DNA of 64,000 bases. Source: Bifidobacterium aesculapii. GTDB lineage: Bacteria > Actinomycetota > Actinomycetes > Actinomycetales > Bifidobacteriaceae. The position numbers and the translations under genes were made by a program. The notes under the pieces are model-generated. The model made no database searches. It had not been told where the DNA came from and saw only the letters and a program-made list of their open reading frames with translations. The stretch covers positions 20,471 to 84,470 of the forward strand of contig NZ_BCFK01000037.1 in the NCBI RefSeq assembly GCF_001417815.1. Reading direction: 5' to 3'. Below, piece by piece: positions 1-9,489 of this stretch; position 1 is the first letter of the stretch, and every line of letters starts with the position of its first letter.

Positions 1-1696
1 CGGTCAGGCGGGCGGCGGCGCCGAGGGTGTTGTGCTTGCCGTTCTCGTCGGCGTTGAGGCAGGTCTTGAGCTCGGTGAGCTTGTACCAGTGGGAGCCTTC
101 GGCAATCGGCGTGCATTCGGCGCGGAACCCGATCTCGGTCTCGTTGTAGAGCATGCGCACGAGCGGCGTGTAGGCGCGGCCGGTGGCCGGATCGTTGCCG
201 GGCTTGGCGACCACGTCCCACTGCACGTTGGCGGCCATCGGCGTGACGGACTCGCCGCGCCACCCGTTGTTCGCGTACGTGTACACGTCGGTGGTGCTGT
301 TCGGCGCCTGCTGGGTGGAGCCGGGCAGGCCGAGGAGCGCGGCGAACGGCATGATGGTCTCGGCGTGGGCGAAGCGGAACGTGGCGACGGTCTTGCCGCC
401 GGCGACGCGCGCGTCGATGGTGTTGAAGAAGTCGTCGAGCAGCGGCTGGGCGATCGTGTACGTCTCGTCCTGGCCGGCGCGGCTCGGGCCCTTCTCGTAG
501 AAGTCCTCGGCGTCGAGCGCCCAGGCGAACAGCTCGGCGTCCTTGGCCTGGTCGCCCTTGAAGTACTGGTCGAAGTCGAAGGTGTGGGCGCCGGTGTTCT
601 CGTTCTTCATGTCCGCGGCGATGATGTACAGGTTGTACAGGTCCATCGCGGCGTCGTATTCGGAGCCGATCTTCTTATCGGCCTCGCCGCACGCGTCGGC
701 GTCCTTGGCCGGGTCGGCGCCGGGCGCACAGTTGGCCGCGCCGTTCTCGGTGCCGTCGGCGGTGTTGTACCACGTGTAGTCGCCGTTGGCGAGCTTGGCA
801 AGGAAGTCCTCGGTGAAGATCTGTCCGAGCAGGTCGTGCGAGGCGGTGACGAGCTGCTTGTCCTTCTTGATGGTCTTCTCGGCGCCGGCGATGGTCTCGT
901 CGCCGTCGATGAAGTTCTCGTAGTCCTGCGCGATCTTCAGGGCGTCGCCGGTCTTCGTGGTGCCGTCCGGGTTCTCGGACTTGTGGAAGTAGAGCGTGTT
1001 CGGGGTCTTGTCGAACTTGGCGGCCTCGCCGGTGCCGGCCGGATCCTTCGGGGTGACGACGCTGTCGGCCAGCTCGTTGTCGGAGGCCTGGTTGAATCCG
1101 CGGGCGAAGTTCTCGCCGGATTCGGTGGCGCGCGCCTCGCCGGACGACTGGTAGGCGATGGTCTCGTCGCCGCTCTTGGCGGCGGCGTCGAACAGCGTCT
1201 TGTTGCGCTCGTAGGCGCGTGCGCCGATGCCCTGGTGCTGGTCGGCGCCCTGGCCGGTGAGCATGCCGTAGCCGTTCTCCACGTTGGCGGCGGTGATGGC
1301 GTCGAGGTTCTTCACGAACTCGTCGCGGATGGCGTCGGACTTGAATCCGCCGTCCTTGGCGGCCGCTTCGGCCATCTTCTTGAGCAGCGCGTCGTACTTG
1401 TAGCTGGACAGGCCGCGCGAGCCGTGGCGGGCCATCGTTTCGGTGTAGATGGGCTCGTAGCCGGCGGGGGCCGCGCTGTACGCGCCGACGGTGTCGGCGG
1501 AGGGAGCGACGTACGGCTGCTTGCTGCTGTAGTACAGGCCTTCGGAGGAAAGGGCCTGTGCCTGGGGAGCGGGGGCGATGACGCCGCCCACCATCAGAGT
1601 GGTCAATGCGGCGGCGCCTGCGATGGAGGCGACGACCGCTTTGCGCACGCCGGCGGTTTCGGGCATGCCGGCGCGATGGGATTGAAGGATACGCAT
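1..1696 (-). CDS. Secreted histidine-acid phosphatase, MINPP-type phytase (partial, C-terminus outside window)
   Basis: The protein reads from an ATG at 1696 leftward and is cut by the window edge after about 565 residues. Residues 1-49 form a long signal peptide with a hydrophobic core ending near APQAQA. RHGSRG at 90-95 is the histidine-phosphatase nucleophile motif (His91), and HAE at 444-446 supplies the distal catalytic His and proton donor. This pairing and the length fit multiple inositol polyphosphate phosphatase-like phytases known from bifidobacteria, which release phosphate from phytate outside the cell. A second in-frame ATG at 1667 is possible; neither start has a strong Shine-Dalgarno. 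Any C-terminal anchor lies outside the window. The class call is firm; phytate as substrate is inferred from the family. Confidence 0.88.
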   Translation of the reverse strand, partial: MRILQSHRAGMPETAGVRKAVVASIAGAAALTTLMVGGVIAPAPQAQALSSEGLYYSSKQPYVAPSADTVGAYSAAPAGYEPIYTETMARHGSRGLSSYKYDALLKKMAEAAAKDGGFKSDAIRDEFVKNLDAITAANVENGYGMLTGQGADQHQGIGARAYERNKTLFDAAAKSGDETIAYQSSGEARATESGENFARGFNQASDNELADSVVTPKDPAGTGEAAKFDKTPNTLYFHKSENPDGTTKTGDALKIAQDYENFIDGDETIAGAEKTIKKDKQLVTASHDLLGQIFTEDFLAKLANGDYTWYNTADGTENGAANCAPGADPAKDADACGEADKKIGSEYDAAMDLYNLYIIAADMKNENTGAHTFDFDQYFKGDQAKDAELFAWALDAEDFYEKGPSRAGQDETYTIAQPLLDDFFNTIDARVAGGKTVATFRFAHAETIMPFAALLGLPGSTQQAPNSTTDVYTYANNGWRGESVTPMAANVQWDVVAKPGNDPATGRAYTPLVRMLYNETEIGFRAECTPIAEGSHWYKLTELKTCLNADENGKHNTLGAAARLT

Positions 1697-1874
1697 GGCT
1701 TCGTTGTATCGAATCTCAACGAACGCCACACGCCACCTGAACGTCGTCCAGATGAACTTTCATCAATCGTTCGACGAACCGCGCGCGCCGCACGCCGCCA
1801 CCGGCACCGCTCGCACCCGCACGCACCCGCATGCCGGAGCGTCAACGGCTCCGGCGCGGCGCCCGGCGCCCCGT

Positions 1875-2189
1875 CTAGTGGATGTCGTCGGGGATGTCGA
1901 TGTCGGTCTTCTGGACCTCCTCGACGTTCACGTCCTTGAACGTCACGATGCGCACGTTCTTGACGAACCTGCTCGGACGGTACACGTCCCACACCCACGC
2001 GTCGGTGAGCTGCACGTCGAAGTAGACGTCCTGACCGGCGGAACGCACGTTGAAGTCCACCTTGTTCGCCAGATAGAAGCGGCGCTCGGTCTCCACCACG
2101 TAGGTGAAGAGCTTGATGACGTCACGGTATTCCTTGTACAACGCCAGTTCGGCGTCGGTTTCGTAGTTGTCGAGATCCTCGGCGCTCAT
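1875..2189 (-). CDS. DUF2469 family protein
   Basis: A 104-residue acidic protein beginning MSAEDLDNYETDAELALYKE, a layout typical of the small actinobacterial DUF2469 family, whose function is unknown. I chose the ATG at 2189 because AAAGGACAG lies just upstream; an upstream in-frame extension to 2258 has no comparable site. It sits between the GNAT gene and the phytase on the same strand, but the 179-base gap to the phytase start suggests separate transcription. No catalytic motif is visible. Confidence 0.85.
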   Translation of the reverse strand: MSAEDLDNYETDAELALYKEYRDVIKLFTYVVETERRFYLANKVDFNVRSAGQDVYFDVQLTDAWVWDVYRPSRFVKNVRIVTFKDVNVEEVQKTDIDIPDDIH

Positions 2190-2319
2190 ATCCTGTCCTT
2201 TGTTCCAGTCCTTCACAGCGGTGGCCGCACCGCGACTGCCCGTCGCCGATGCGGCCACCCTATCTTCATATCGCTGCCTGCCTCCACCTTACCGGCAGCC
2301 CGTACATTCCCTTCGGCGC

Positions 2320-3390
2320 TTACTTCTCCATCTCGCGTTTGCGCCCGCGGCCGAGCGTGCGCCACCACGCCTCCTTGGAGGTCTTGCGCTCGTTCTGCCC
2401 GTACGGCCAGTTGCTTTCCTCGTCCGTCTCGCCGGAAGCGTGCGTTCCGGCGGTGCCGTCCGCACGCTTCGGCGGCAGGCCGAGCCGTTCGCGGGCCTCG
2501 TCGGGGCTCATGCGGTGCGCGTCGTCGCGGGTCGGCTCCGGCCGCGCGTCCGCGTCGGCCTCGCCGCGCGCGCCGGCCGCGGCCGCGGCGTCCGCCGTAC
2601 GCTGCCGGATCGCGATGGAATGTTCGCGCGCGCTCAGCGCCTCGCGCACGCCGGGATTGTCCTCGATGACGTGCATGCCGAACGCGTCGAGCGAACGGAT
2701 CGGATCGTATTCGTCGACGAGCGTGTCCATGACGATGAGATCCTGGTATTTGCCGCTCACCGGATCCCACAACGCGTCGCGCGACGTGCCGGATGGCTCG
2801 AATCCGAGCGACTGGTAGACGGACACGGCACGCGAGTTCTGCTCGGGCACGGCGACCCAGATGCGGTGCATGCCGAGACCGGCGGGTTCGGGCGCGAAAC
2901 CGTAGGTCATGACGCGCGGCATCGCGTCGCGTGAATAACCGCGACCGCGGTAGTCCTTGCCGAGGATGACCTGGATGCGGGCGGAACGGGACCACCCGTC
3001 GATGTCGATGAGGAAGATCATGCCGATGACGTTGCCGGTCGCAGCGGCGTCGACGACATGGTCGGCGTCGTGGTCGGCGTCGGTGAGCAGCGCCCATGCC
3101 ATCGTGCGGCGGGACTCCGGGTCGCCCACGCCGGACTCGGTGGGTGCCTGGCCCTGCGTCCACGCGACGGAGCGCCGCACCCACGCGTGCACGACGGCGC
3201 GTTCGGCGTTCTCGTCCTTGCCGGTGATCTTGGTGGCGCCGCTGTAGGCTTCGAGCTCGTCGAGCTTGGGCAGATCCTCCACGGTGGCCGGACGCAGATG
3301 CACCATCTCGCCGCGGATCGGCGGGATCACGATGCGCTCCGGCAGGTCGCGCCGAAGCCCAGTCTCCGCTGTTTCCGTGTGCTCAGTCAT
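2320..3390 (-). CDS. GNAT-family N-acetyltransferase (RimJ/RimL-like) with C-terminal extension
   Basis: A 356-residue protein with an N-terminal acetyltransferase fold at about residues 25-215. The acetyl-CoA loop is seen as YRGRGYSRDA, preceded by a beta strand (ARIQVILG) and followed by the typical NSRAVSVYQSLGFEPSG segment. The substrate cannot be predicted. The last 140 residues are polar and Ala/Arg/Glu-rich, probably disordered. The start at 3390 gives a normal GNAT N-terminus; a longer reading to 3462 is less likely. Confidence 0.85.
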   Translation of the reverse strand: MTEHTETAETGLRRDLPERIVIPPIRGEMVHLRPATVEDLPKLDELEAYSGATKITGKDENAERAVVHAWVRRSVAWTQGQAPTESGVGDPESRRTMAWALLTDADHDADHVVDAAATGNVIGMIFLIDIDGWSRSARIQVILGKDYRGRGYSRDAMPRVMTYGFAPEPAGLGMHRIWVAVPEQNSRAVSVYQSLGFEPSGTSRDALWDPVSGKYQDLIVMDTLVDEYDPIRSLDAFGMHVIEDNPGVREALSAREHSIAIRQRTADAAAAAGARGEADADARPEPTRDDAHRMSPDEARERLGLPPKRADGTAGTHASGETDEESNWPYGQNERKTSKEAWWRTLGRGRKREMEK

Positions 3391-3616
3391 AATCGCTGTC
3401 CATCCCTCACAATCGTTCGCCTGATCGTCCCCGCCTCGTTGACGTCGATCATTGCCGAACATATCCTACTCGGCTGTATGAACGCTGAAAAGACGCTGAC
3501 ACCATCCCCGCACATGCACGGTGCGCGCACGGGCGGGGCGTCGGCGCCGCCGCACCATGCGAAACGCCCCGACGGCGGAACCATCGGGGCGTTCGGAGCG
3601 TGCGGCGCAAGCGGCG

Positions 3617-5113
3617 CTACTGGAGCTTCTTGCGCACGATCGCGGTGACGGCCTTCGCGTCGGCCTGACCGCGCGTCGCCTTCATCACGGCGCCGATGAT
3701 CACGCCCATCGGCTTCATGTTGCCGCTCTTGAGCTTCTCGACGACATCCGGGTTCGCCTCGAACGCCGCGTCCACGGCCGCCTCGATGGCGCCCGTGTCC
3801 TCGACGATCTTGTAGCCGTGCTTCTTGACGACCTCGTCCGGCGTGCCCTCGCCGGCCAGGACGCCGGCGATGGTCTGCTTGGCGAGCTTGTCGTTGAGCT
3901 TGCCGGCGGCGATGAGCTTCTCGACCTCGGCCACATCGGCCGGGGTGACGGGCAGCTCCTCCAAGGTGACGCCCTTGGCGTTCGCCTCGCGGGAAAGCTC
4001 GCCGAGCCACCACTTGCGGGCGCCCGCGGCCTTCGCGCCGGCCTTCACGGTCTCCTCGATCAGGTCGAGGGCGTCCGCGTTGAGGATGTCGCGCAGCTGC
4101 AGGTCGGTGAGGTTCCATTCCTTCTTGAGGCGGTTGCGGCGCTCGCGCGGCATCTCCGGCATCTGCGCCTCCATCTCGGCGATGTGCTCCTTGGTGATGT
4201 GGAGCATGACCAGATCCGGATCCGGGAAGTAGCGGTAGTCGTCCGCGTCGGACTTGAGACGGCCGCCGGCGGTGGTCTGCGTGGCCTCGTCCCAGTGGCG
4301 GGTCTCCTGCAGGATCTCCTTGCCATCGTCGAGGCGCGCGGCCTGACGGCGGATCTCGTACTGGATGGTCTTCTCGATGCCGCGGAACGAGTTCACGTTC
4401 TTCGTTTCGGAACGCGTGCCGTACGGGGCGTCGGCGGAGGGGCGCAGCGAGACGTTCACGTCGGCGCGCATGTTGCCCTGCTCCATGCGCGCGTGGGAGA
4501 TGCCCAGCGCACGCACGATGTCGCGGATGGCGCGCATGTACGCGCCCGCGATCTCCGGCGCGCGGTCGCCCGCGCCCTCGATCGGCTTGGTGACGATCTC
4601 GATCAGCGGCACACCGGCGCGGTTGTAGTCCACGAGCGAGTGGTCGGCGCCCTCGATGCGGCCGTCGGCGCCACCCACGTGCGTGTTCTTGCCGGCGTCG
4701 TCCTCGATGTGCGCGCGCTCGATCGGCACGCGGAAGACGGTGCCGTCCTCCAGCTCCACGTCCAGGTAGCCGTTGCCGTTGGTCGGCTTGTCGTACTGGG
4801 AGATCTGGTAGTCGCGCGGCATGTCCGGGTAGAAGTAGTTCTTGCGGGCGAACTGGCTCCACTCGTTGATCTCGCAGTGCAGGGCGAGACCCAGCTTGAT
4901 CGCGTAGTCGACGGCCGTCTTGTTGACCACCGGCAGGGAGCCCGGCAGACCGAGGCTCACCGGGGTCAGCTGCGTGTTCGGCTCGCCGCCGAAGTGGACT
5001 TCGGCCGGGCAGAACAGCTTGGTCGTCGTGCACAGCTCGACGTGCGTCTCCAGACCGAACACCACGTCGTACTTCTTGGTGGCATCGGCGTACTTCATCA
5101 GTTTTTCAGCCAT
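3617..5113 (-). CDS. gatB: Aspartyl/glutamyl-tRNA amidotransferase subunit B
   Basis: A 498-residue GatB, full length for the family. It binds the misacylated Glu-tRNA(Gln) or Asp-tRNA(Asn) and carries out the kinase and transamidation steps of the GatCAB enzyme in the cytoplasm. The N-terminus ([23 protein letters not shown]) is the GatB catalytic core, and the end ([20 protein letters not shown]) is the YqeY-like tRNA-binding tail. AAGGAAG stands upstream of the ATG. It is the last gene of gatC-gatA-gatB, 36 bases after gatA. Confidence 0.98.
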   Translation of the reverse strand: MAEKLMKYADATKKYDVVFGLETHVELCTTTKLFCPAEVHFGGEPNTQLTPVSLGLPGSLPVVNKTAVDYAIKLGLALHCEINEWSQFARKNYFYPDMPRDYQISQYDKPTNGNGYLDVELEDGTVFRVPIERAHIEDDAGKNTHVGGADGRIEGADHSLVDYNRAGVPLIEIVTKPIEGAGDRAPEIAGAYMRAIRDIVRALGISHARMEQGNMRADVNVSLRPSADAPYGTRSETKNVNSFRGIEKTIQYEIRRQAARLDDGKEILQETRHWDEATQTTAGGRLKSDADDYRYFPDPDLVMLHITKEHIAEMEAQMPEMPRERRNRLKKEWNLTDLQLRDILNADALDLIEETVKAGAKAAGARKWWLGELSREANAKGVTLEELPVTPADVAEVEKLIAAGKLNDKLAKQTIAGVLAGEGTPDEVVKKHGYKIVEDTGAIEAAVDAAFEANPDVVEKLKSGNMKPMGVIIGAVMKATRGQADAKAVTAIVRKKLQ

Positions 5114-5149
5114 GATGTTGCTTCCTTGAATCCTTCCGATGTCGCTTCG

Positions 5150-6691
5150 TCACTTGGCGAGGCCGTCGAGCCACGGCGCCTTGAGATCCTGCCAGATCGG
5201 GCCGTTCCAATCCTCTTCGAGCGCGGCTTCGAGCGCGGCGGCGGGCTTGTACATGACCTCGTCGCGCTGCTGCGGCGCGATGAACTGGAAGCCGACCGGC
5301 AGGCCGTCGTCGGACAGGCCGGCCGGGATCGACATGGCCGGCACGCCGGCAAGGTTCGCCGGAATCGTGGCGATGTCGTTCATGTACATGGCCAGCGGGT
5401 CGTCCATCTTCTCGCCGAACTTGAACGCGGTGGACGGGCTTGTCGGGGAAACGAGCACGTCGGCCTGTTCGAACGCCTTCCTGAAGTCGTCGATGATGAG
5501 CGTGCGCACCTTCTGCGCGGAGCCGTACCAAGCGTCGTAGTAGCCGGCGGACAGCGCGTAGGTGCCGAGGATGATGCGGCGCTTGACCTCGTCGCCGAAG
5601 CCGGCCTCACGCGTGTAGGCCATCATGTTGGCAGCGGTCTGCGGCACACCGGCCGGCGGCATCACGCGCAGGCCGTAGCGCATGCCGTCGTAGCGGGCCA
5701 GGTTGGAGCTGACCTCGGACGGCATGATGATGTAGTACGCGCCCAGCGCGTACTCGAAGTGCGGGCAGGAGACCTCCACGACCTCGGCGCCCATGTCCTG
5801 AAGCTTCTTCACGGCCTCGTTGAAGCGGGCCTCGACGCCGGGCTGGAAGCCTTCGCCGCCAAGCTCCTTGACCAGGCCGACCTTCAGGCCCTTGAGGTCG
5901 CGCTTGGCGCCTTCGCGCGCGGCGGCGACCATCGGGCGCGGGCCCTCCGGGATGGACGTGGAGTCGCGGCGGTCGTTGCCGCCGATGATCTCCTGCAGCA
6001 GCGCGGAATCGAGCACGGTGCGGGAGACCGGGCCGATCTGGTCGAGCGAGGAGGCCATGGCGATCGCGCCGAAACGGGAGACGCCACCGTAGGTCGGCTT
6101 CACGCCGACGGTGCCGGTGAGGGCGCCCGGCTGGCGGATCGAGCCGCCGGTGTCGGTGCCGAGGGCGAGCGGCGCCTCGAACGCGGCCACCGCGGAGGCG
6201 GAACCGCCGCCGGAGCCGCCGGGCACGCGCTCGGTGTCCCACGGGTTGTGGGTGGTCTGGTATGCGGAGTGCTCGGTGGAGGAGCCCTGCGCGAACTCGT
6301 CGAGGTTGGTCTTGCCGAGGATCGGCATGCCGGCGGCCTTGAGCTTCTCGATGACGGTCGCGTCGTACGGCGGCACCCAGCCCTCGAGGATCTTCGAGGC
6401 GGCGGTGGTCTCGATGCCCTTGGTGACGATCATGTCCTTGATGGCGATCGGCACGCCAGCCAGCTCGGGCAGGGCGGCCTTCTCGTCCGCGCTCTTCGCG
6501 TCGAAGGCATCGGCCTGCTCGCGCGCCACGTCGCCGGAGACCTTGAGGAATGCCTTGATGCTCGGCTCGGCGGCCTCGATCACGTCGAGGTGGGCGTCGA
6601 CCAGCTCGCGGCTGGAGACCTCGCCCTTGCGGATCGCCGCGGCCATCTCGGCGGCGGACAGCTTGACCAGTTCGTTGGTGTTCTGCGTCAT
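5150..6691 (-). CDS. gatA: Glutamyl-tRNA(Gln) amidotransferase subunit A
   Basis: A 513-residue amidase-signature enzyme that hydrolyses glutamine to supply ammonia to GatB. The Ser-cisSer-Lys triad is visible: Lys85 in PIAIKDM, cis-Ser160 in [11 protein letters not shown] and nucleophile Ser184 in [14 protein letters not shown] chose the ATG at 6691, which has GAGGAG upstream. An in-frame GTG at 6703 overlaps the gatC stop and has no ribosome site. Translation is probably coupled to gatC. Confidence 0.98.
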   Translation of the reverse strand: MTQNTNELVKLSAAEMAAAIRKGEVSSRELVDAHLDVIEAAEPSIKAFLKVSGDVAREQADAFDAKSADEKAALPELAGVPIAIKDMIVTKGIETTAASKILEGWVPPYDATVIEKLKAAGMPILGKTNLDEFAQGSSTEHSAYQTTHNPWDTERVPGGSGGGSASAVAAFEAPLALGTDTGGSIRQPGALTGTVGVKPTYGGVSRFGAIAMASSLDQIGPVSRTVLDSALLQEIIGGNDRRDSTSIPEGPRPMVAAAREGAKRDLKGLKVGLVKELGGEGFQPGVEARFNEAVKKLQDMGAEVVEVSCPHFEYALGAYYIIMPSEVSSNLARYDGMRYGLRVMPPAGVPQTAANMMAYTREAGFGDEVKRRIILGTYALSAGYYDAWYGSAQKVRTLIIDDFRKAFEQADVLVSPTSPSTAFKFGEKMDDPLAMYMNDIATIPANLAGVPAMSIPAGLSDDGLPVGFQFIAPQQRDEVMYKPAAALEAALEEDWNGPIWQDLKAPWLDGLAK

Positions 6692-6699
6692 GATCGCTT

Positions 6700-6999
6700 T
6701 CACTCCTCGCTTCCCAGGATGCGCGGCGCGACGAACATGCCGGCCTCGGTCTTCGGGCCGCCGGCGAGCGCCTCGGCCTGCGTGAGCGGCGTGACCGGCA
6801 CGTCCGGGCGCAGGTAGGCCTCGAGCGGCACCGGGTTGGCGGTCGGCGGCACGTCGTCGGAGGCGACCTCCTGGACCTTGTTGATGGAGTCGGCGATGAC
6901 GTTCAGCTCGCCCTGCAGGCGGGTGATCTCCTCATCGGTGAGCGCGATTCGGGCCAGATCGCCCAAATGCACGATTTCTTCGCGTGTGAATGTAGGCAT
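6700..6999 (-). CDS. gatC: Glutamyl-tRNA(Gln) amidotransferase subunit C
   Basis: A 99-residue GatC beginning [20 protein letters not shown]. It is the small chaperone-like subunit that wraps and stabilises GatA in the GatCAB complex. A longer open reading to 7104 exists, but the family N-terminus starts at this ATG. First gene of the operon; its TGA lies within the GatA leader. Confidence 0.96.
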   Translation of the reverse strand: MPTFTREEIVHLGDLARIALTDEEITRLQGELNVIADSINKVQEVASDDVPPTANPVPLEAYLRPDVPVTPLTQAEALAGGPKTEAGMFVAPRILGSEE

Positions 7000-7153
7000 G
7001 CGCCTAACTATACGAGCGGTTTGTGACACGCGGCCGGGCGCGCTCACAGCTGGACGGACCGGCATCCCTCGGCCCGCGTCGGGCGCCGGCCGGGCTTGTG
7101 GCACGTGGCCGTCAGGCCCGCAGGGTCCATGCCGCGCGCCGCCGTGTCATCGA

Positions 7154-8044
7154 TCATCCGATCGACGCGTGCTGCGCGATCCAGCTGTGCATGGCGACCG
7201 CGGCGGCCGCACCCGCGTTGATGGACCGCACCGATCCGAACTGCGAGATGTAGACGACGTCGTCGGCGAGGTCGAGCGCCGTGCGCGTCAGACCGGGGCC
7301 TTCCGCGCCGAACAGCAGCAGGCAGCGCTTCGGGAACGCGTACCGTTCCATCGGCACGGCGCCGGGCACGATGTCCATCGCGATGACGCGCGCCGCCTCC
7401 AGCTCGCGGATACGCGCCTCGTGCGCGTCGAGTTCCGCGAGCAGCTCGCGCACCCGCTGGTCACCCTCGGAGCCGCCCCCATCCATGGCCCCATCACTCC
7501 TGTTTCCGCCCACGGCCACGTCGTGCGCGTGGAACGCGGCGGCCGCGGCGCACGCGCGTTCCGCCGCGATCTCGCCGGCGATGCGCAGCCGCCAGCAGCG
7601 CACCAGCGCGGCGATCGACGCGTGGTGCTCCATGTGCTGGTACAGCTCGGTCATCAGCGCGCCGTTGCGGTTCCATTTGTGCGGGCCGACGATGTGCACG
7701 CGGCGCGCCTGAAACGCGTTCGCGGTGCGCACCATCGAGCCGATGTTGAAGTCGTGCGTCCAGTTCTCGATGGCGACTTCGAAGTCGTGCCGGCCGTGAG
7801 CGTCGAGGTCGGCCTTGATGGCCGCGACCGTCCAGTAGCGGTACCGGTCGAGCACGTTGCGCCGGTCGCCGCCGTCGAGCAGGGCCGCATCGTAGCGGTG
7901 GCGATGCGGGTAGAGCGGCGACGCCGGGTCGTCCGGACGGGGCTCACGGGGGTGCGTTTCGGTCCATGGCCCGACGCCCACCTCGCGGAAGACGGGCTCG
8001 CCGGAACGCTCCGATTCGATGTCGATGGGATTGCGAGGATGCAT
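7154..8044 (-). CDS. TrmH/SpoU-family RNA 2'-O-methyltransferase
   Basis: A 296-residue knotted SPOUT methyltransferase. The three family motifs are present: motif 1 HDFNIGSMVRTANAF, motif 2 CLLLFGAEGPGLT and motif 3 SVRSINAGAAAAVAMHSW. These build the SAM-binding trefoil knot; the target is a ribose 2'-OH in rRNA or tRNA, which cannot be told from sequence. An Ala/Glu-rich insertion separates motif 1 from motif 2. Confidence 0.9.
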   Translation of the reverse strand: MHPRNPIDIESERSGEPVFREVGVGPWTETHPREPRPDDPASPLYPHRHRYDAALLDGGDRRNVLDRYRYWTVAAIKADLDAHGRHDFEVAIENWTHDFNIGSMVRTANAFQARRVHIVGPHKWNRNGALMTELYQHMEHHASIAALVRCWRLRIAGEIAAERACAAAAAFHAHDVAVGGNRSDGAMDGGGSEGDQRVRELLAELDAHEARIRELEAARVIAMDIVPGAVPMERYAFPKRCLLLFGAEGPGLTRTALDLADDVVYISQFGSVRSINAGAAAAVAMHSWIAQHASIG

Positions 8045-8204
8045 GTGCTCTTTCGTTTGGTTGCGTGCGGACGACCGGACCGGCCGGTGTCCGACCAGTC
8101 CGTTTGGCCTGATCGGCCTTCATCGGCACGGCCGCCCGTCCGATGGGGCCTGCAGGCCAATCCGGTAGTCTGCCGGCCAGTGCCGGCCAACCGGTCCGTT
8201 ACGG

Positions 8205-8861
8205 TCAGTCGCTGAGGTCGGATTCGTGGAAGACCTGGATGAACGGCACTTCGTGGCGTTCATCGTTCACCGGATTGACGACAGTGATCTCATGCTCGTC
8301 CGCCCCCTTGCCCACGCCGCCGACGAGCGAGGCGACGGCCACGACGGACGCGCCCTCATGCTCGACGATGGAGAAGTCGAGGCTCAGCTCGTTGCCGTTG
8401 CGCAGGGTGACGAGCGAACTGGTCTGCACGTAGGATTTCTCGGACAGCCACGCGTCGACGAGCACGACCCGCTTGCCCTTGATGGACGGGCCCTTGATCG
8501 AGGGGAACACGAAGTCCATGACGAACCCGTCGAGGTTCTCGCCTCGGGAGGCGGCCGCCTGGATCATCGAACCGACGAGCGGCACGGAGGCGGCGGTGAG
8601 GGCGCCGACGGCATCGTAGTCGTCGACAGAATAGCCGGCGTCCTCCAACGTGTCGAGCAGCACGTGGCCCATCACCGCGGCGCCGTGGTGGTCGAGCGTG
8701 ACCGCATACAGTTCGGAGAACGGTTTGCCGGCCACGCGGTCGCGCAGCAGCGCGCGGAGCTGCTCGCGCGGGTCGAGCGCCGCGAAGTCGATCGCCTCGT
8801 TGTGCGGCGCGGCGGGGCGCAGGTCGGTGGGGCCGGTGGCGCGGAATCCAGAATCACTCAT
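8205..8861 (-). CDS. Orotate phosphoribosyltransferase-like protein (degenerate PRPP loop)
   Basis: A 218-residue protein with the layout of a type I phosphoribosyltransferase: an early helix (FAALDPREQLRALLRDRV), a central GALTAASVPL segment and a strand KRVVLVDAW where the PRPP-binding loop should lie. In true OPRTs this loop reads close to VDDVITTG; here it is VDAWLSEKS, so the catalytic acidic pair is partly lost. It could be a non-catalytic or regulatory homologue. The ATG at 8861 is preferred to a TTG at 8870. It lies next to csoR, but no functional link is evident. Confidence 0.65.
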   Translation of the reverse strand: MSDSGFRATGPTDLRPAAPHNEAIDFAALDPREQLRALLRDRVAGKPFSELYAVTLDHHGAAVMGHVLLDTLEDAGYSVDDYDAVGALTAASVPLVGSMIQAAASRGENLDGFVMDFVFPSIKGPSIKGKRVVLVDAWLSEKSYVQTSSLVTLRNGNELSLDFSIVEHEGASVVAVASLVGGVGKGADEHEITVVNPVNDERHEVPFIQVFHESDLSD

Positions 8862-8888
8862 GGTTCTCAAGGGTACGGCGCGCCCTCG

Positions 8889-9170
8889 TCACGAGCGCAC
8901 GAGGCGCGCGATGGCGGCCGAGGCCTCGGCGAGCTTCTCGTCGGCCACGTCACCGCCCACCGCGGACGCCTGCCGCACGCAGTGGTTGAGATGGTCGTCG
9001 AGCAGCAGCAACGCGACCGACTTGAGCGCCGAATTCGCGGCGGCGATCTGCGTCAGCACGTCGATGCAGTATTTGCCGTCGTCCACCATCTGCTCGATGG
9101 CGCGCACCTGCCCTTCGACACGCCTGAGGCGCGCGAGCACCTTGGCCTTGTCCTCACCGTATCCATGCAT
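8889..9170 (-). CDS. csoR: CsoR-family copper-sensing repressor
   Basis: A 93-residue all-helical DUF156/CsoR protein. The Cu(I) ligands Cys35, His60 and Cys64 are present (YCIDV and DDHLNHC), as is the early Arg-rich motif LARLRRVEGQVRAIE. In the family, Cu(I) binding releases the tetramer from its operator and derepresses the exporter. AAGGAG precedes the ATG. It is divergent from copA, and the shared 320-base spacer holds the operator at 9343-9361. Confidence 0.95.
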   Translation of the reverse strand: MHGYGEDKAKVLARLRRVEGQVRAIEQMVDDGKYCIDVLTQIAAANSALKSVALLLLDDHLNHCVRQASAVGGDVADEKLAEASAAIARLVRS

Positions 9171-9342
9171 GGCCGCACTCCTTGATTGTTCCGGCTGTGT
9201 CAGCTGTTCCGTCCTGTTCCGGTCGTTTCGGAGTCACGGCGACGTGACGGGGTGACACCGCGTCGCTGTGTCGACGCATACGCACGTGTCCGCACGGCCG
9301 CACGTGTTTCTCGTGTTCCTCCGCGAGGGAAACTCTCTGCAT

Positions 9343-9361
9343 TATACCCCATAGGGGTATA
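9343..9361. promoter_or_regulatory. CsoR operator
   Basis: The palindrome TATACCCC-ATA-GGGGTATA has perfect 8-base arms around three bases, the G-tract/C-tract form of known CsoR boxes. It lies between the divergent csoR and copA starts and probably controls both promoters. Confidence 0.85.
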
Positions 9362-9489
9362 TGGTATACACTGTCAAGCGGGAATATCATGGAGCCGATG
9401 GGCAACGGCCCTGACCGGGGAGCGGCCCTAGGGAGCGGCTCCGGGCAACAGCCCCCGGGCAGACCCGTGACGGCAAGGAGAGGAACGGC

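Noticed and set aside
3521..6817. Very long plus-strand open frame of 1098 codons
   Set aside because: It is antisense to gatB and gatA, rich in Arg/His/Leu with no domain, a typical high-GC shadow.
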